A DNA stretch of 23,810 nt, taken from contig URQK01000015.1 in the NCBI GenBank assembly GCA_900549975.1, positions 1 to 23,810 of the forward strand, written 5' to 3'. A program made the translations under genes and the position numbers. The notes under the pieces were generated by a model. That model was not told where the DNA came from. It searched no databases and saw nothing but the letters and a program-made list of their open reading frames with translations. This DNA is from an uncultured Mollicutes bacterium. GTDB lineage: Bacteria; Bacillota_I; Bacilli_A; RFN20; CAG-826. Within the stretch, counting starts at the first letter, position 1. Each line of letters starts with the position of its first letter. Of this stretch, positions 1 through 6,678 are shown piece after piece.

Positions 1-125
1 CAAAAATTATTATGGCTATTTATAAAGATAAGAAAAGAGCTTTATCATCATTTCGCATTTCTTTATGTGAATTAGTCACCAAAGAAGAGATAGATGAGTT
101 TATTAAAGTATTAAAGGAGTTGTAA
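1..125 (+). CDS. C-terminal end of class-V aminotransferase / cysteine desulfurase-like protein (partial)
   Basis: An open frame runs in from the left edge and stops with TAA at 123-125, leaving about 41 codons. Its last residues, RISLCELVTKEEIDEFIKVL, fit the end of fold-type I class-V aminotransferases (NifS/IscS/SufS-like), where an R-(I/V)-S strand is followed by T-x-EEID-x-F helix residues. The PLP lysine and any catalytic cysteine lie outside the window, so the activity cannot be checked. The stop is 2 nt before the TtcA-like gene, whose ribosome binding site lies inside this reading frame, so the two are surely cotranscribed. A cysteine desulfurase beside a tRNA thiolase makes sense as sulfur donor plus user, but that pairing is inference. 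Confidence 0.6.
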   Translation, partial: KIIMAIYKDKKRALSSFRISLCELVTKEEIDEFIKVLKEL

Positions 126-127
126 GT

Positions 128-991
128 ATGGAACATAAACCAATTGATGAATATGAAAGATCCATTACTGTTAAATATCGCGCTAAAATATGGTCAAAGT
201 TTGTAGCTGGTATTAAACAATATAAATTAGTGGAACCAAATGATCATATTTGTGTTTGCATTAGTGGCGGTAAAGATTCAATGCTAATGGCACGTCTTTT
301 TATGCAATTAACTAAACATTCTGATTTTGACTTTAAAGTTAGTTACCTAGTTATGAATCCTGGATACAATGAAATTAATCTTCAAACTATTAAAAACAAT
401 TTAGAAAAGTTATCAATTCCCGCTAAAATTGTGGAAACGGATATTTTTGAAATTGCGAATTCTCAAGATCGTAGTCCATGTTTTTTATGCGCTAAAATGC
501 GCCGTGGTGCATTATATAACTTTGCGCGTGAAATGGGATGTAATAAAATAGCTTTAGGTCATCATTATGATGATGTTATTGAAACTACTTTAATGAATTT
601 ATTAAACTCTGGTAGTTTTCAAACAATGTTGCCGAAATTAAAATCCACTAATTACCCAGGAATGGAATTAATTCGTCCCATGTATTTAATTAGAGAAAAA
701 GATATTATTTCTTGGAAAAACTATCATAATTTAAAATTCATTCAATGTGCATGTCGATTTACGGAAAATTGCGCAATTTGTGATAATGGCGGTGGCGGCT
801 CTCAAAGATACGCTACTAAACAACTAATTAAAGATTTAGTTAAAAACTATAACCCACAAGTAGAGAAAAACATTTTCAAAAGTGCTGATAATGTCACTAT
901 TGATATGATTTTAGGATATAAAAAGAAAGGAAAACATTATAGTTATCTTGATACTTATGATAAAGATGAAGATAATGAAAATAAATTTTAA
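128..991 (+). CDS. ttcA: TtcA/TilS-family tRNA thiolation protein (probable tRNA 2-thiocytidine synthetase)
   Basis: This 287-residue cytoplasmic protein is an N-type ATP pyrophosphatase of the TtcA group, which adenylates a tRNA cytidine and replaces its oxygen with sulfur. The PP-loop SGGKDS is at residues 46-51, followed by a CFLC pair at 118-121 and GHHYDD at 144-149. These match the ATP-binding loop, the Fe-S cysteine pair and the second conserved motif of TtcA. A cysteine-rich stretch follows (C207, C209, C215, C218), one of which would be the third cluster ligand in TtcA. Length is close to the usual 250-310 residues. The ATG is preceded by AAGGAG inside the upstream gene. It sits between a desulfurase-like gene and two nucleotide pyrophosphatases. 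The exact modified position on tRNA is inferred from the family. Confidence 0.85.
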   Translation: MEHKPIDEYERSITVKYRAKIWSKFVAGIKQYKLVEPNDHICVCISGGKDSMLMARLFMQLTKHSDFDFKVSYLVMNPGYNEINLQTIKNNLEKLSIPAKIVETDIFEIANSQDRSPCFLCAKMRRGALYNFAREMGCNKIALGHHYDDVIETTLMNLLNSGSFQTMLPKLKSTNYPGMELIRPMYLIREKDIISWKNYHNLKFIQCACRFTENCAICDNGGGGSQRYATKQLIKDLVKNYNPQVEKNIFKSADNVTIDMILGYKKKGKHYSYLDTYDKDEDNENKF

Positions 992-993
992 TT

Positions 994-1329
994 ATGGAAA
1001 TAAACGATTATCAAAAACTTGCTCTTAAAACCTTAAATAAAAATCTTGATAAAAAAGAAATTTTAATTAATAGCGTCATGGGATTATGCGGAGAATCAGG
1101 AGAAGCTATTGACCTAGTAAAAAAACATCTATATCAAGGACATGAGTTAAACAAAGGACTCTTTGCTAAAGAATTAGGCGATATTGCTTGGTATTTAGCG
1201 GAAGCCGCTCACGCAATTGGCATGGATTTAGATGATATTTTTAAGATGAATATTGAAAAACTAGAAAAAAGATATCCAAATGGATTTAATCAAAATAATT
1301 CCATTAATCGCGATAAAAAAGATTTATAA
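994..1329 (+). CDS. MazG-like nucleoside triphosphate pyrophosphohydrolase (first of two)
   Basis: A 111-residue all-alpha NTP pyrophosphatase of the MazG-like type. GLCGESGEAIDLVKKH (about residues 30-45) holds the first metal-binding ExxE, and KELGDIAWYL (about 59-68) holds the second ExxD. The C-terminal NIEKLEKRYPNGF is typical of the short MazG proteins found in phages and Firmicutes. These enzymes hydrolyse (d)NTPs, often non-canonical ones, to NMP and pyrophosphate. The gene starts 2 nt after ttcA with no good ribosome binding site of its own, so translation is probably coupled to ttcA. It is not an ancient full MazG, having one domain only. The substrate cannot be told from sequence. 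Confidence 0.85.
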   Translation: MEINDYQKLALKTLNKNLDKKEILINSVMGLCGESGEAIDLVKKHLYQGHELNKGLFAKELGDIAWYLAEAAHAIGMDLDDIFKMNIEKLEKRYPNGFNQNNSINRDKKDL

Positions 1330-1343
1330 AAAGAGGTAATAAT

Positions 1344-1670
1344 ATGGATTCATTAGAAGAACTAAAAAAAGAAATTAAAGATTTCGTTGATCAAAGAGAT
1401 TGGAATCAATTTCATACACCAGCAAATTTAGCAAAATCAATATCTATTGAAGCAAATGAATTATTAGAATGCTTTCAATGGGATGAAGTTAATTTTAATA
1501 TGGAAAATGTTAAAGAAGAACTGGCCGATGTAATAAATTATTGCATCCAAATGGCTACTATTTTAAGTCTTGATATAAAAGATATTGTTTTAGCTAAATT
1601 AAAGAAAAATGCTTTAAAATATCCTGTTAATAAATGCAAAGGTAAATCAACAAAATACAATCAATTATAA
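1344..1670 (+). CDS. MazG-like / dCTPase-type (RS21-C6) nucleotide pyrophosphohydrolase (second of two)
   Basis: A 108-residue all-alpha NTP pyrophosphatase from a different branch than its neighbour. RDWNQFHTPANLAKSISIEA (residues 18-37) and ELLECFQW are hallmarks of the RS21-C6/DCTPP1 group, which prefers dCTP and modified cytidine nucleotides. Metal-binding residues appear in ISIEANELLE (34-43) and KEELADVINY (55-64). The ribosome binding site AGAGGT precedes the ATG, 14 nt after the first MazG-like gene. It ends the operon, and a strong hairpin follows at once. A house-cleaning role against damaged dNTPs is known for the family; the substrate here is inferred. Confidence 0.85.
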   Translation: MDSLEELKKEIKDFVDQRDWNQFHTPANLAKSISIEANELLECFQWDEVNFNMENVKEELADVINYCIQMATILSLDIKDIVLAKLKKNALKYPVNKCKGKSTKYNQL

Positions 1671-1676
1671 CTAATG

Positions 1677-1705
1677 AAAAATGAGCAGCGGCGCTACTCA
1701 TTTTT
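1677..1705. terminator. Bidirectional terminator between convergent operons
   Basis: A 9-bp outer stem, AAAAATGAG with CTCATTTTT, encloses an AGC/GCT inner stem after one mismatch. T-runs flank it on both strands. It separates the plus-strand ttcA-MazG operon from the minus-strand membrane gene and overlaps that gene's last codons. Confidence 0.8.
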
Positions 1706-2731
1706 ATTATTATCATCTTTATCGTCTTTATCTTTGTTTTCGTTATTACTTTTTTCTCCATCAATCACGTCTTTTAAGTGATTAATGAAGTTATCTAATT
1801 CTTGCTTTTGCTCTTCAGTTAAGTTATCACTAGAACGCATTTGTTTATATATCTTATTCATATTAGTAAAATTACCAGCACTTAATTCATCAAACATCGC
1901 AGCATATGTATTTTCTTGGATAAGTAATAAATCCGGAAGTAGAACTGCAATTCCAATTACACTTAAAGCACAACTAACAGGAATAGCAAAATTCAACAAA
2001 TTAGTAAAGTAACATAATACAACACCGCCAGCAAATAGAAGCGGAATTAAGATGATTTTATACCATTCTTTACCAAAAACAATTTTATAATATTGTTTTT
2101 TATAACGCGGAAATACATCTTTAAATATTGGTTTATCTTTGCCATTAGGAAGCGAAGCACTTACTCGGCATAAAGCATATAAAGCATTATGAAGCATTTT
2201 ATAAACAAAGAACATAAATCCAGTTCCATAACCAATTGTAGTTGTTAAATACATTACGAAGTTATAAGTTTCAACATCATTATTAGCAAATGCGTTAATA
2301 TTACTATAAATATTTTGTGCATCAGAATTTTGAATTACTAAGATAAGTTGCGAAATGTATTCATTATAACTTGGAGTTAGATACAGAATTGCTAAAGTTA
2401 AACTACTAGCAAGCGCATAAATCAATAAAGCAAGTAAAACATTAGCTAATGTACGAAATGGAATACGACAATTAGGAAAAAATCCTAAACGCATTGCTGA
2501 ATTAAATGTTTTACGATTAAATGGCAAATTATCAAGTTGCATAATTGTCATTTGCATAGCAATAAAATATGGTAATACTAAAAAAGGGAACAAAATAATC
2601 GCCATATAACCAATTAAAGTATCAAGAAAAATCGTAATAAAACAAGTAACGACAAATCCAAAAATCATCGCATAAATTGGGCCACGATATTTTACTTTTT
2701 TTTCTTTTGCTTTTTCAAATACTTCATCCAT
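1694..2731 (-). CDS. Multi-pass membrane protein, function unknown
   Basis: I do not recognise this 345-residue protein. It has about six hydrophobic segments: two close together at roughly 19-65, one near 95-120, one near 160-182, and two near 222-270. A soluble C-terminal region of about 75 residues ends in a highly charged tail rich in E, N, D and K from about 327. There is no signal peptide, no lipobox and no visible catalytic motif. The ATG follows GAGGTTATTTT. A candidate sigma-A promoter lies at 2755-2783. It is probably monocistronic, with hairpins at both ends. The overall shape resembles small accessory membrane proteins such as DUF624-type proteins, but I cannot assign a family. 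Confidence 0.75.
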   Translation of the reverse strand: MDEVFEKAKEKKVKYRGPIYAMIFGFVVTCFITIFLDTLIGYMAIILFPFLVLPYFIAMQMTIMQLDNLPFNRKTFNSAMRLGFFPNCRIPFRTLANVLLALLIYALASSLTLAILYLTPSYNEYISQLILVIQNSDAQNIYSNINAFANNDVETYNFVMYLTTTIGYGTGFMFFVYKMLHNALYALCRVSASLPNGKDKPIFKDVFPRYKKQYYKIVFGKEWYKIILIPLLFAGGVVLCYFTNLLNFAIPVSCALSVIGIAVLLPDLLLIQENTYAAMFDELSAGNFTNMNKIYKQMRSSDNLTEEQKQELDNFINHLKDVIDGEKSNNENKDKDDKDDNNKNE

Positions 2732-2754
2732 AAAATAACCTCGATTCGAACTAT

Positions 2755-2783
2755 AATATAAATTATTTTTATATTATAATCAA
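2755..2783 (-). promoter_or_regulatory. Candidate sigma-A promoter for the 1694-2731 gene
   Basis: On the minus strand, TTGATT and TATATT are separated by 17 nt, about 25 nt upstream of the start codon. A second -10-like TATAAT overlaps the -35 box, so the exact start point is uncertain. Confidence 0.5.
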
Positions 2784-2806
2784 GTAAAGAAGAAATATTT
2801 AAAAGC

Positions 2807-2834
2807 CAAAAGAAAAGTTGTGCCGAAGCACAAC
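2807..2834 (-). terminator. Rho-independent terminator of the YdcC-like gene
   Basis: On the minus strand, GTTGTGC and GCACAAC form a 7-bp stem closed by a TTCG tetraloop and followed by TTTTCTTTT. The stem starts at the stop codon of the 2834-3841 gene. Confidence 0.85.
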
Positions 2835-3841
2835 TATTTCATAATGCTATATTCCATACCTTCTGCGACTTCGATTTTTTCAGATATCGTTAAGGCTTTA
2901 GAATAAATTGAATATTTAATATTATTTTCTACATAAATTAGATAATTGTTTTTAGAATATGCAACACCGGTAAGAACACTTTCTAAAGTTCCATCTATTT
3001 CACTTACAACCATTTCTTTATTTGGTTCAATGATTGATTGTACTACAGTGAAGGCATCTTCACCTTCATATACTAATATAACCACTTCGTTACCATCAAT
3101 AGTGCTGGTAGTTTCTTCTTTCATTGTAGCGCTAATATTGGCGCCAGTTGGATACATTGGGAATTCCTGATCACCTTTAGAAGTATTTTCTGTTAAATTA
3201 CTTCTTGAAGTATCCATATTGTTTTTAACTTCAAAATATCCTTCTTCAAACTTTGGGTTAAAATCAACTTTCGAGAAATTAATTTTAACTAAAGCCTCGT
3301 TATTAGCGCCATAGATATTAATATATTGTGGAGCTAAATCACTAGTGAGCTTTGTATCTTGTTTTATCCAAGTTGGATTATTTTTATAAGTTGGATTTGT
3401 TGATAAAATATAACCATCATCAACTTTTTTAATATCATGTTTTGTTTCAAAGCCACTTAATATAGATTGGTATAAATATGGTTTTGGTGAATTTGTTGGC
3501 CAACCGCTATTGAACTTATAAACTTGGTTTAAAGTTGGTGTTAAAACAAATACGCCATCTTTATTTTTAATAATGATTTGTTCTTGATTAACATTTTGAT
3601 CTTTAATAGATACACGGAAGTTATCTCCATCATCAGTTTTTTGATAATCAGTTGTAACAAAGTAATTTCTTGTATTATCACCATTTTCCATATCCATAGT
3701 TAATTCCATGTGATAACAAGTTAAATCACTAGTTTTCTTTTCTAGTGCCGAAGAAATATCGCTTTTCGAAAAAAACAGTTTCCAGCCCGCTAAGACAATC
3801 ACTCCTAATACAATAACACCTATAATAATTTTCTTTAACAT
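2834..3841 (-). CDS. YdcC/GerS-like LolA-fold protein with N-terminal membrane anchor
   Basis: A 335-residue extracytoplasmic protein. Residues 4-24 form one hydrophobic helix after a KK pair. The central part, with IIIKNKDGVFVLTPTLNQVY and the following GWPTNSPKPYLYQSIL (about 90-130), closely follows my recollection of Bacillus YdcC and relatives, which are LolA/RseB-fold proteins. YdcC-type and GerS proteins act during sporulation and germination in cells that make endospores. The C-terminal region, IKYSIYSKALTISEKIEVAE, looks like a DUF4367-type ending. Known relatives are lipoproteins, but here the lipobox position reads LAGW, with tryptophan where the lipidated cysteine should be. It would stay bound by an uncleaved helix. 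The ribosome binding site AAGGAGGTG is near perfect. It is probably monocistronic. Confidence 0.75.
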   Translation of the reverse strand: MLKKIIIGVIVLGVIVLAGWKLFFSKSDISSALEKKTSDLTCYHMELTMDMENGDNTRNYFVTTDYQKTDDGDNFRVSIKDQNVNQEQIIIKNKDGVFVLTPTLNQVYKFNSGWPTNSPKPYLYQSILSGFETKHDIKKVDDGYILSTNPTYKNNPTWIKQDTKLTSDLAPQYINIYGANNEALVKINFSKVDFNPKFEEGYFEVKNNMDTSRSNLTENTSKGDQEFPMYPTGANISATMKEETTSTIDGNEVVILVYEGEDAFTVVQSIIEPNKEMVVSEIDGTLESVLTGVAYSKNNYLIYVENNIKYSIYSKALTISEKIEVAEGMEYSIMK

Positions 3842-3926
3842 AATTCCACCTCCTTATTATTTATGATGTTAGTAATTAAAATAGAATGAATAATTTTAAT
3901 TTTTTTGCACATATTAATAGTGAATT

Positions 3927-3931
3927 GGAGG
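3927..3931 (+). promoter_or_regulatory. Ribosome binding site fixing the DUF378 start
   Basis: GGAGG lies 6 nt before the ATG at 3938. It decides against a TTG at 3905 that would add 11 unlikely residues. Confidence 0.8.
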
Positions 3932-3937
3932 TTAACT

Positions 3938-4189
3938 ATGAACGTCTTAGAGAAAATCGCACTTGTTTTTACAATTATTGGTGGTATTAACTGGGGATTA
4001 GTTGGAATTTTTGACTATAATCTAGTAGAAGCGATATTTGGAGCCGGAAGTGTTGTTACAAGAATCATCTATATCGTTGTAGCGGTTTCCGCTCTCATAA
4101 ATATTCTCTTATTATTCATGCCACTTGATGAAAATCGTGAATATGAATATAAGAATGATGATTATCCAAGAAAAAGAGCTACTAATTAA
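3938..4189 (+). CDS. DUF378 family small membrane protein (YuzA-like)
   Basis: An 83-residue protein with two hydrophobic helices. The segment IALVFTIIGGINWGLVGIF (about residues 6-24) is the signature of DUF378, with conserved GG-x-NWGLVG. The second helix runs through IIYIVVAVSALINILLLF (about 40-60). The tail is polar and basic. Family function is unknown; members occur widely in Firmicutes as single short genes. It is transcribed away from the YdcC-like gene across a 96-nt divergent intergenic region and ends at a strong terminator. A longer in-frame reading from TTG at 3905 exists but has no ribosome binding site. Confidence 0.85.
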   Translation: MNVLEKIALVFTIIGGINWGLVGIFDYNLVEAIFGAGSVVTRIIYIVVAVSALINILLLFMPLDENREYEYKNDDYPRKRATN

Positions 4190-4216
4190 AAAACTGCTTC
4201 TTTGAGCAGTTTTTTT
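4188..4216. terminator. Bidirectional terminator
   Basis: ACTGCT (4193-4198) pairs with AGCAGT (4205-4210), flanked by an A-run and a seven-T stretch. It lies between the convergent DUF378 and NERD-like genes and overlaps the stop codon of the latter. Confidence 0.8.
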
Positions 4217-4817
4217 AAAACTTGATTTTGTTTAAATCAAATATAGCTTTTTGGAGTTGTTCTTCATTGATTTTTCCAATATCTTCATTTTCAAATCTTG
4301 CAATTGCTTTAGCAAGATTTTTTTCTTTAACAATGATGTTGTGTTTATTAAATTCAATACTTTCATTTACAACGCAATCATTATTAACAATAATAATCGA
4401 AACAAACATATCTCGATCAATGCCACTAATGAGGGATAGTTTTTCTTCTCTTATATCATTTTTTAATAACGGATTATCAATATATGTTCTTTTATCTTTC
4501 GTTTTACATAATAGCCACGACTCATCATGCGGTTTTCCAACAATACCCATTGTCCAATATTTATCTGTGATGCAATAAATATATTTTTCACCAAATAGTA
4601 GATGATCAAAATGCGCTTGGCTATTTTCATCTATTTTAAAATAGAAGTTGTTAATAAGACGATAATCCTTTTTATTAACGATTTTATAAATAGTGCGATA
4701 ATATTTATAGCGAAAAAAACGACGATATAAATATTTATTAAGCGGATAAGATATTAATAAATAAATCGCTAATATGATTGCAATAACAATTAAAGCAATT
4801 GTTAATTCTGGCGTCAT
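4215..4817 (-). CDS. Membrane-anchored NERD-like domain protein, probably catalytically altered
   Basis: A 200-residue protein with one N-terminal helix (residues 5-24) and then a positively charged stretch, so the main part is probably cytoplasmic. Residues 69-104, including FDHLLFGEKYIYCITDKY and a later ESW, follow the NERD (nuclease-related) pattern of iDhv-x-n-G-hydrophobic strand-E-x-K-W. The aspartate (D71) and the lysine (K86) are present, but the acid expected two positions before the lysine is threonine (T84). This suggests loss or change of nuclease activity. It starts 2 nt after deoD without a clear ribosome binding site, so it is probably translationally coupled. The family link is from pattern only and needs a profile search. 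Confidence 0.55.
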   Translation of the reverse strand: MTPELTIALIVIAIILAIYLLISYPLNKYLYRRFFRYKYYRTIYKIVNKKDYRLINNFYFKIDENSQAHFDHLLFGEKYIYCITDKYWTMGIVGKPHDESWLLCKTKDKRTYIDNPLLKNDIREEKLSLISGIDRDMFVSIIIVNNDCVVNESIEFNKHNIIVKEKNLAKAIARFENEDIGKINEEQLQKAIFDLNKIKF

Positions 4818-4819
4818 AA

Positions 4820-5518
4820 TTATTCGGCAATTTCTAAAGCAATCTCAATCATTTTCTTAAGATTTAATTGACGTTCTTCAGCAGTTGCTTTTCCTTCCTT
4901 AATAAAATGATCAGTAACACTTAATAAACATAATGCTTTCTTGCCTAAATTTGCGGCCGTAGCATATAAAGCATAAGATTCCATTTCAACACCCATGCAA
5001 CCCATTTCCGCCCATTTTTTCCAAGAGTTGTCATTATAGAAATTATCACTTGATAAAATATTGCCAACATGAACTGGGATATTAAGTTCTTTAGCTTTAT
5101 CATAAGCCGCTTTAGTTAATTCAAAATCCGAAATAGCGCTATAAACGCCATCAACTCCATATTGCTTAGCCCAATTAGAGTTTGTACAAGCTCCTGAACA
5201 AATTAATACATCAAAAAGGTTAATATATTCTTTATATGATCCACAAGTACCAATACGAATAATTGTTTCGACGTTATAATATTTATAAAGTTCATAAGCA
5301 TAAATTCCAATTGAAGGCATTCCCATACCAGAAGCCATAACAGAAACTTTTTTTTCTTTATAGTAGCCAGTATATCCAAAGACATTTCTTACTGAAGTTA
5401 CTAATTTAACATCTGTTAAAAATGTATCAGCAATAAATTTTGCACGTAAAGGATCCCCCGGCATTAATACTGTTTTTGCAAAGTCGTTCGCGTTCGCGCC
5501 AATATGTGGTGTAGACAT
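4820..5518 (-). CDS. deoD: Purine nucleoside phosphorylase, DeoD type
   Basis: A 232-residue hexameric PNP of the DeoD (PNP_UDP_1) family, which splits purine (deoxy)ribonucleosides with phosphate into base and (deoxy)ribose-1-phosphate. Visible landmarks are TPHI at 3-6 (His4 of E. coli DeoD), MPGDPLRAKFIADTF at 19-33 (phosphate binding), GMGMPSIGIYAYEL near 63-76, and MGVEMESYALY near 175-185 (ribose-binding Glu). LLSVTDHFIKEG near 198-209 contains the catalytic Asp that protonates N7. Length matches the family (about 235). The ribosome binding site AGGAGGAAAT is strong. An 18-bp perfect palindrome sits just upstream of it at 5533-5550. The NERD-like gene follows 2 nt downstream. No terminator separates it from ddl upstream, so readthrough is possible. 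Confidence 0.95.
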   Translation of the reverse strand: MSTPHIGANANDFAKTVLMPGDPLRAKFIADTFLTDVKLVTSVRNVFGYTGYYKEKKVSVMASGMGMPSIGIYAYELYKYYNVETIIRIGTCGSYKEYINLFDVLICSGACTNSNWAKQYGVDGVYSAISDFELTKAAYDKAKELNIPVHVGNILSSDNFYNDNSWKKWAEMGCMGVEMESYALYATAANLGKKALCLLSVTDHFIKEGKATAEERQLNLKKMIEIALEIAE

Positions 5519-5532
5519 AATATTTCCTCCTA

Positions 5533-5550
5533 TAAACTAATATTAGTTTA
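5533..5550. promoter_or_regulatory. 18-bp perfect palindrome upstream of deoD (candidate operator)
   Basis: TAAACTAATATTAGTTTA is a perfect inverted repeat placed 3 nt upstream of the deoD Shine-Dalgarno sequence in the 62-nt gap between ddl and deoD. No T-run follows on either strand, so a terminator is unlikely. A dimeric repressor site is the simplest reading. Confidence 0.5.
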
Positions 5551-5580
5551 GCATATAAAAGGCGTTTTATTAAGTGATTT

Positions 5581-6666
5581 CTATTTTTTCATCGCAATAG
5601 TTTTTAATGACGAACATTCATAATTTGTAATTAATGTTCGTTTATGATTATATTCTTTTCTAGCAATATCACATAGTTTATTTACTATGTCTACCATAGT
5701 TATTTTTTGATTCTTAAATAAATAATAACTTAGTGAACCAGGAATAGAGTTTATTTCATTTAAATACAGTTTCTTATTTTTAGTATCATACAAGAAATCA
5801 AATCTTACTACACCCAAACAATTAAACTCTTTAAATGCTTTAGTGGCATATTCTTTAATTTCATTTTGAAGATTTTTAGTTATTCGAGCGGGAATTATAT
5901 GTCCAGAATATTTTGATTGGAATAACTCATATTTATCTTTAAAGGTCAATACTTTATCTTCCATATTTACTAATTCTATATCACTAACAACTTGTTTAAT
6001 ATTATCACCTAAAATAGCGATATTTAATTCTTTTAAATTAGGTACAACTTTTTCTACAATTACTTCTTTATCATATTCAAAAGCCGTATTTAAGTGACTT
6101 TGATATTCATCATAATTATTAACTTTTTTTACACCAATAGAAGATCCTAAATGACTTGGTTTTATTACAAGTGGAAAATCAAATCCTTCTGGTATAACTA
6201 TATCTTGAGCTTTTGATAATTTAAAACAATCAACAACTGGTATACCTAAATTACGTAAGACAATTTTTGAATAATATTTATCTTGAATTAACGCTGAAGA
6301 TATCACACTTGAAGAAGTAGATGGAATATGCATAAAATCAAATAATGCTTTAATTGTTCCATCTTCTGTTCCAGCACCATGGAAACAAAGTAAAGCAACA
6401 TCAATATCTTCAAAATGAAAACCATGTTTAAATTGATAGTAACCATGTCTAAAAACAAATTCACCTTTTATAAATTTGTTTTTTGTTTCATAATTATCTT
6501 TGTTAAGTAAAGCTTTACCAGTATAAAAAGTATTATCATGACTAATGTAGATAGGAATAAAAGATATTTTATGTTTATTTAACTCTTCCATTACAAATAA
6601 ACTAGTAACAATAGAAATATCATGTTCTAATGAGTCTCCACCATACACAACCGCAACTGTTTTCAT
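5581..6666 (-). CDS. ddl: D-alanine--D-alanine ligase
   Basis: A 361-residue ATP-grasp ligase that joins two D-alanines for peptidoglycan precursors in the cytoplasm. The N-terminal part has VVYGGDSLEHDISI (residues 6-19), the G-G-x-S-x-E-x-x-(I/V)-S signature. LCFHGAGTEDGTIKAL (about 93-108) matches the H-G-x-x-G-E-D-G motif. The ATP-grasp has PLVIKPSHLGSSIGV (about 160-174), and the end has LYLNEINSIPGSLSYYL with the metal-binding E-x-N. The central loop reads FKDKYELFQSKYSGH and carries tyrosines as in D-Ala-D-Ala enzymes rather than the VanA-type D-lactate loop. It begins 12 nt after murF, and its ribosome binding site AGGGGG overlaps the murF stop. Confidence 0.93.
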   Translation of the reverse strand: MKTVAVVYGGDSLEHDISIVTSLFVMEELNKHKISFIPIYISHDNTFYTGKALLNKDNYETKNKFIKGEFVFRHGYYQFKHGFHFEDIDVALLCFHGAGTEDGTIKALFDFMHIPSTSSSVISSALIQDKYYSKIVLRNLGIPVVDCFKLSKAQDIVIPEGFDFPLVIKPSHLGSSIGVKKVNNYDEYQSHLNTAFEYDKEVIVEKVVPNLKELNIAILGDNIKQVVSDIELVNMEDKVLTFKDKYELFQSKYSGHIIPARITKNLQNEIKEYATKAFKEFNCLGVVRFDFLYDTKNKKLYLNEINSIPGSLSYYLFKNQKITMVDIVNKLCDIARKEYNHKRTLITNYECSSLKTIAMKK

Positions 6667-6678
6667 ATTAGAATCCCC

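Noticed and set aside
3905..3937. TTG start for the DUF378 protein
   Set aside because: The ATG at 3938 has GGAGG at ideal spacing, and the family begins at this point.
4222..4578. Plus-strand open frame opposite the NERD-like gene
   Set aside because: It is antisense to a gene with a clear domain pattern and coupled start, has no ribosome binding site and shows hydrophobic composition expected from the complementary strand.
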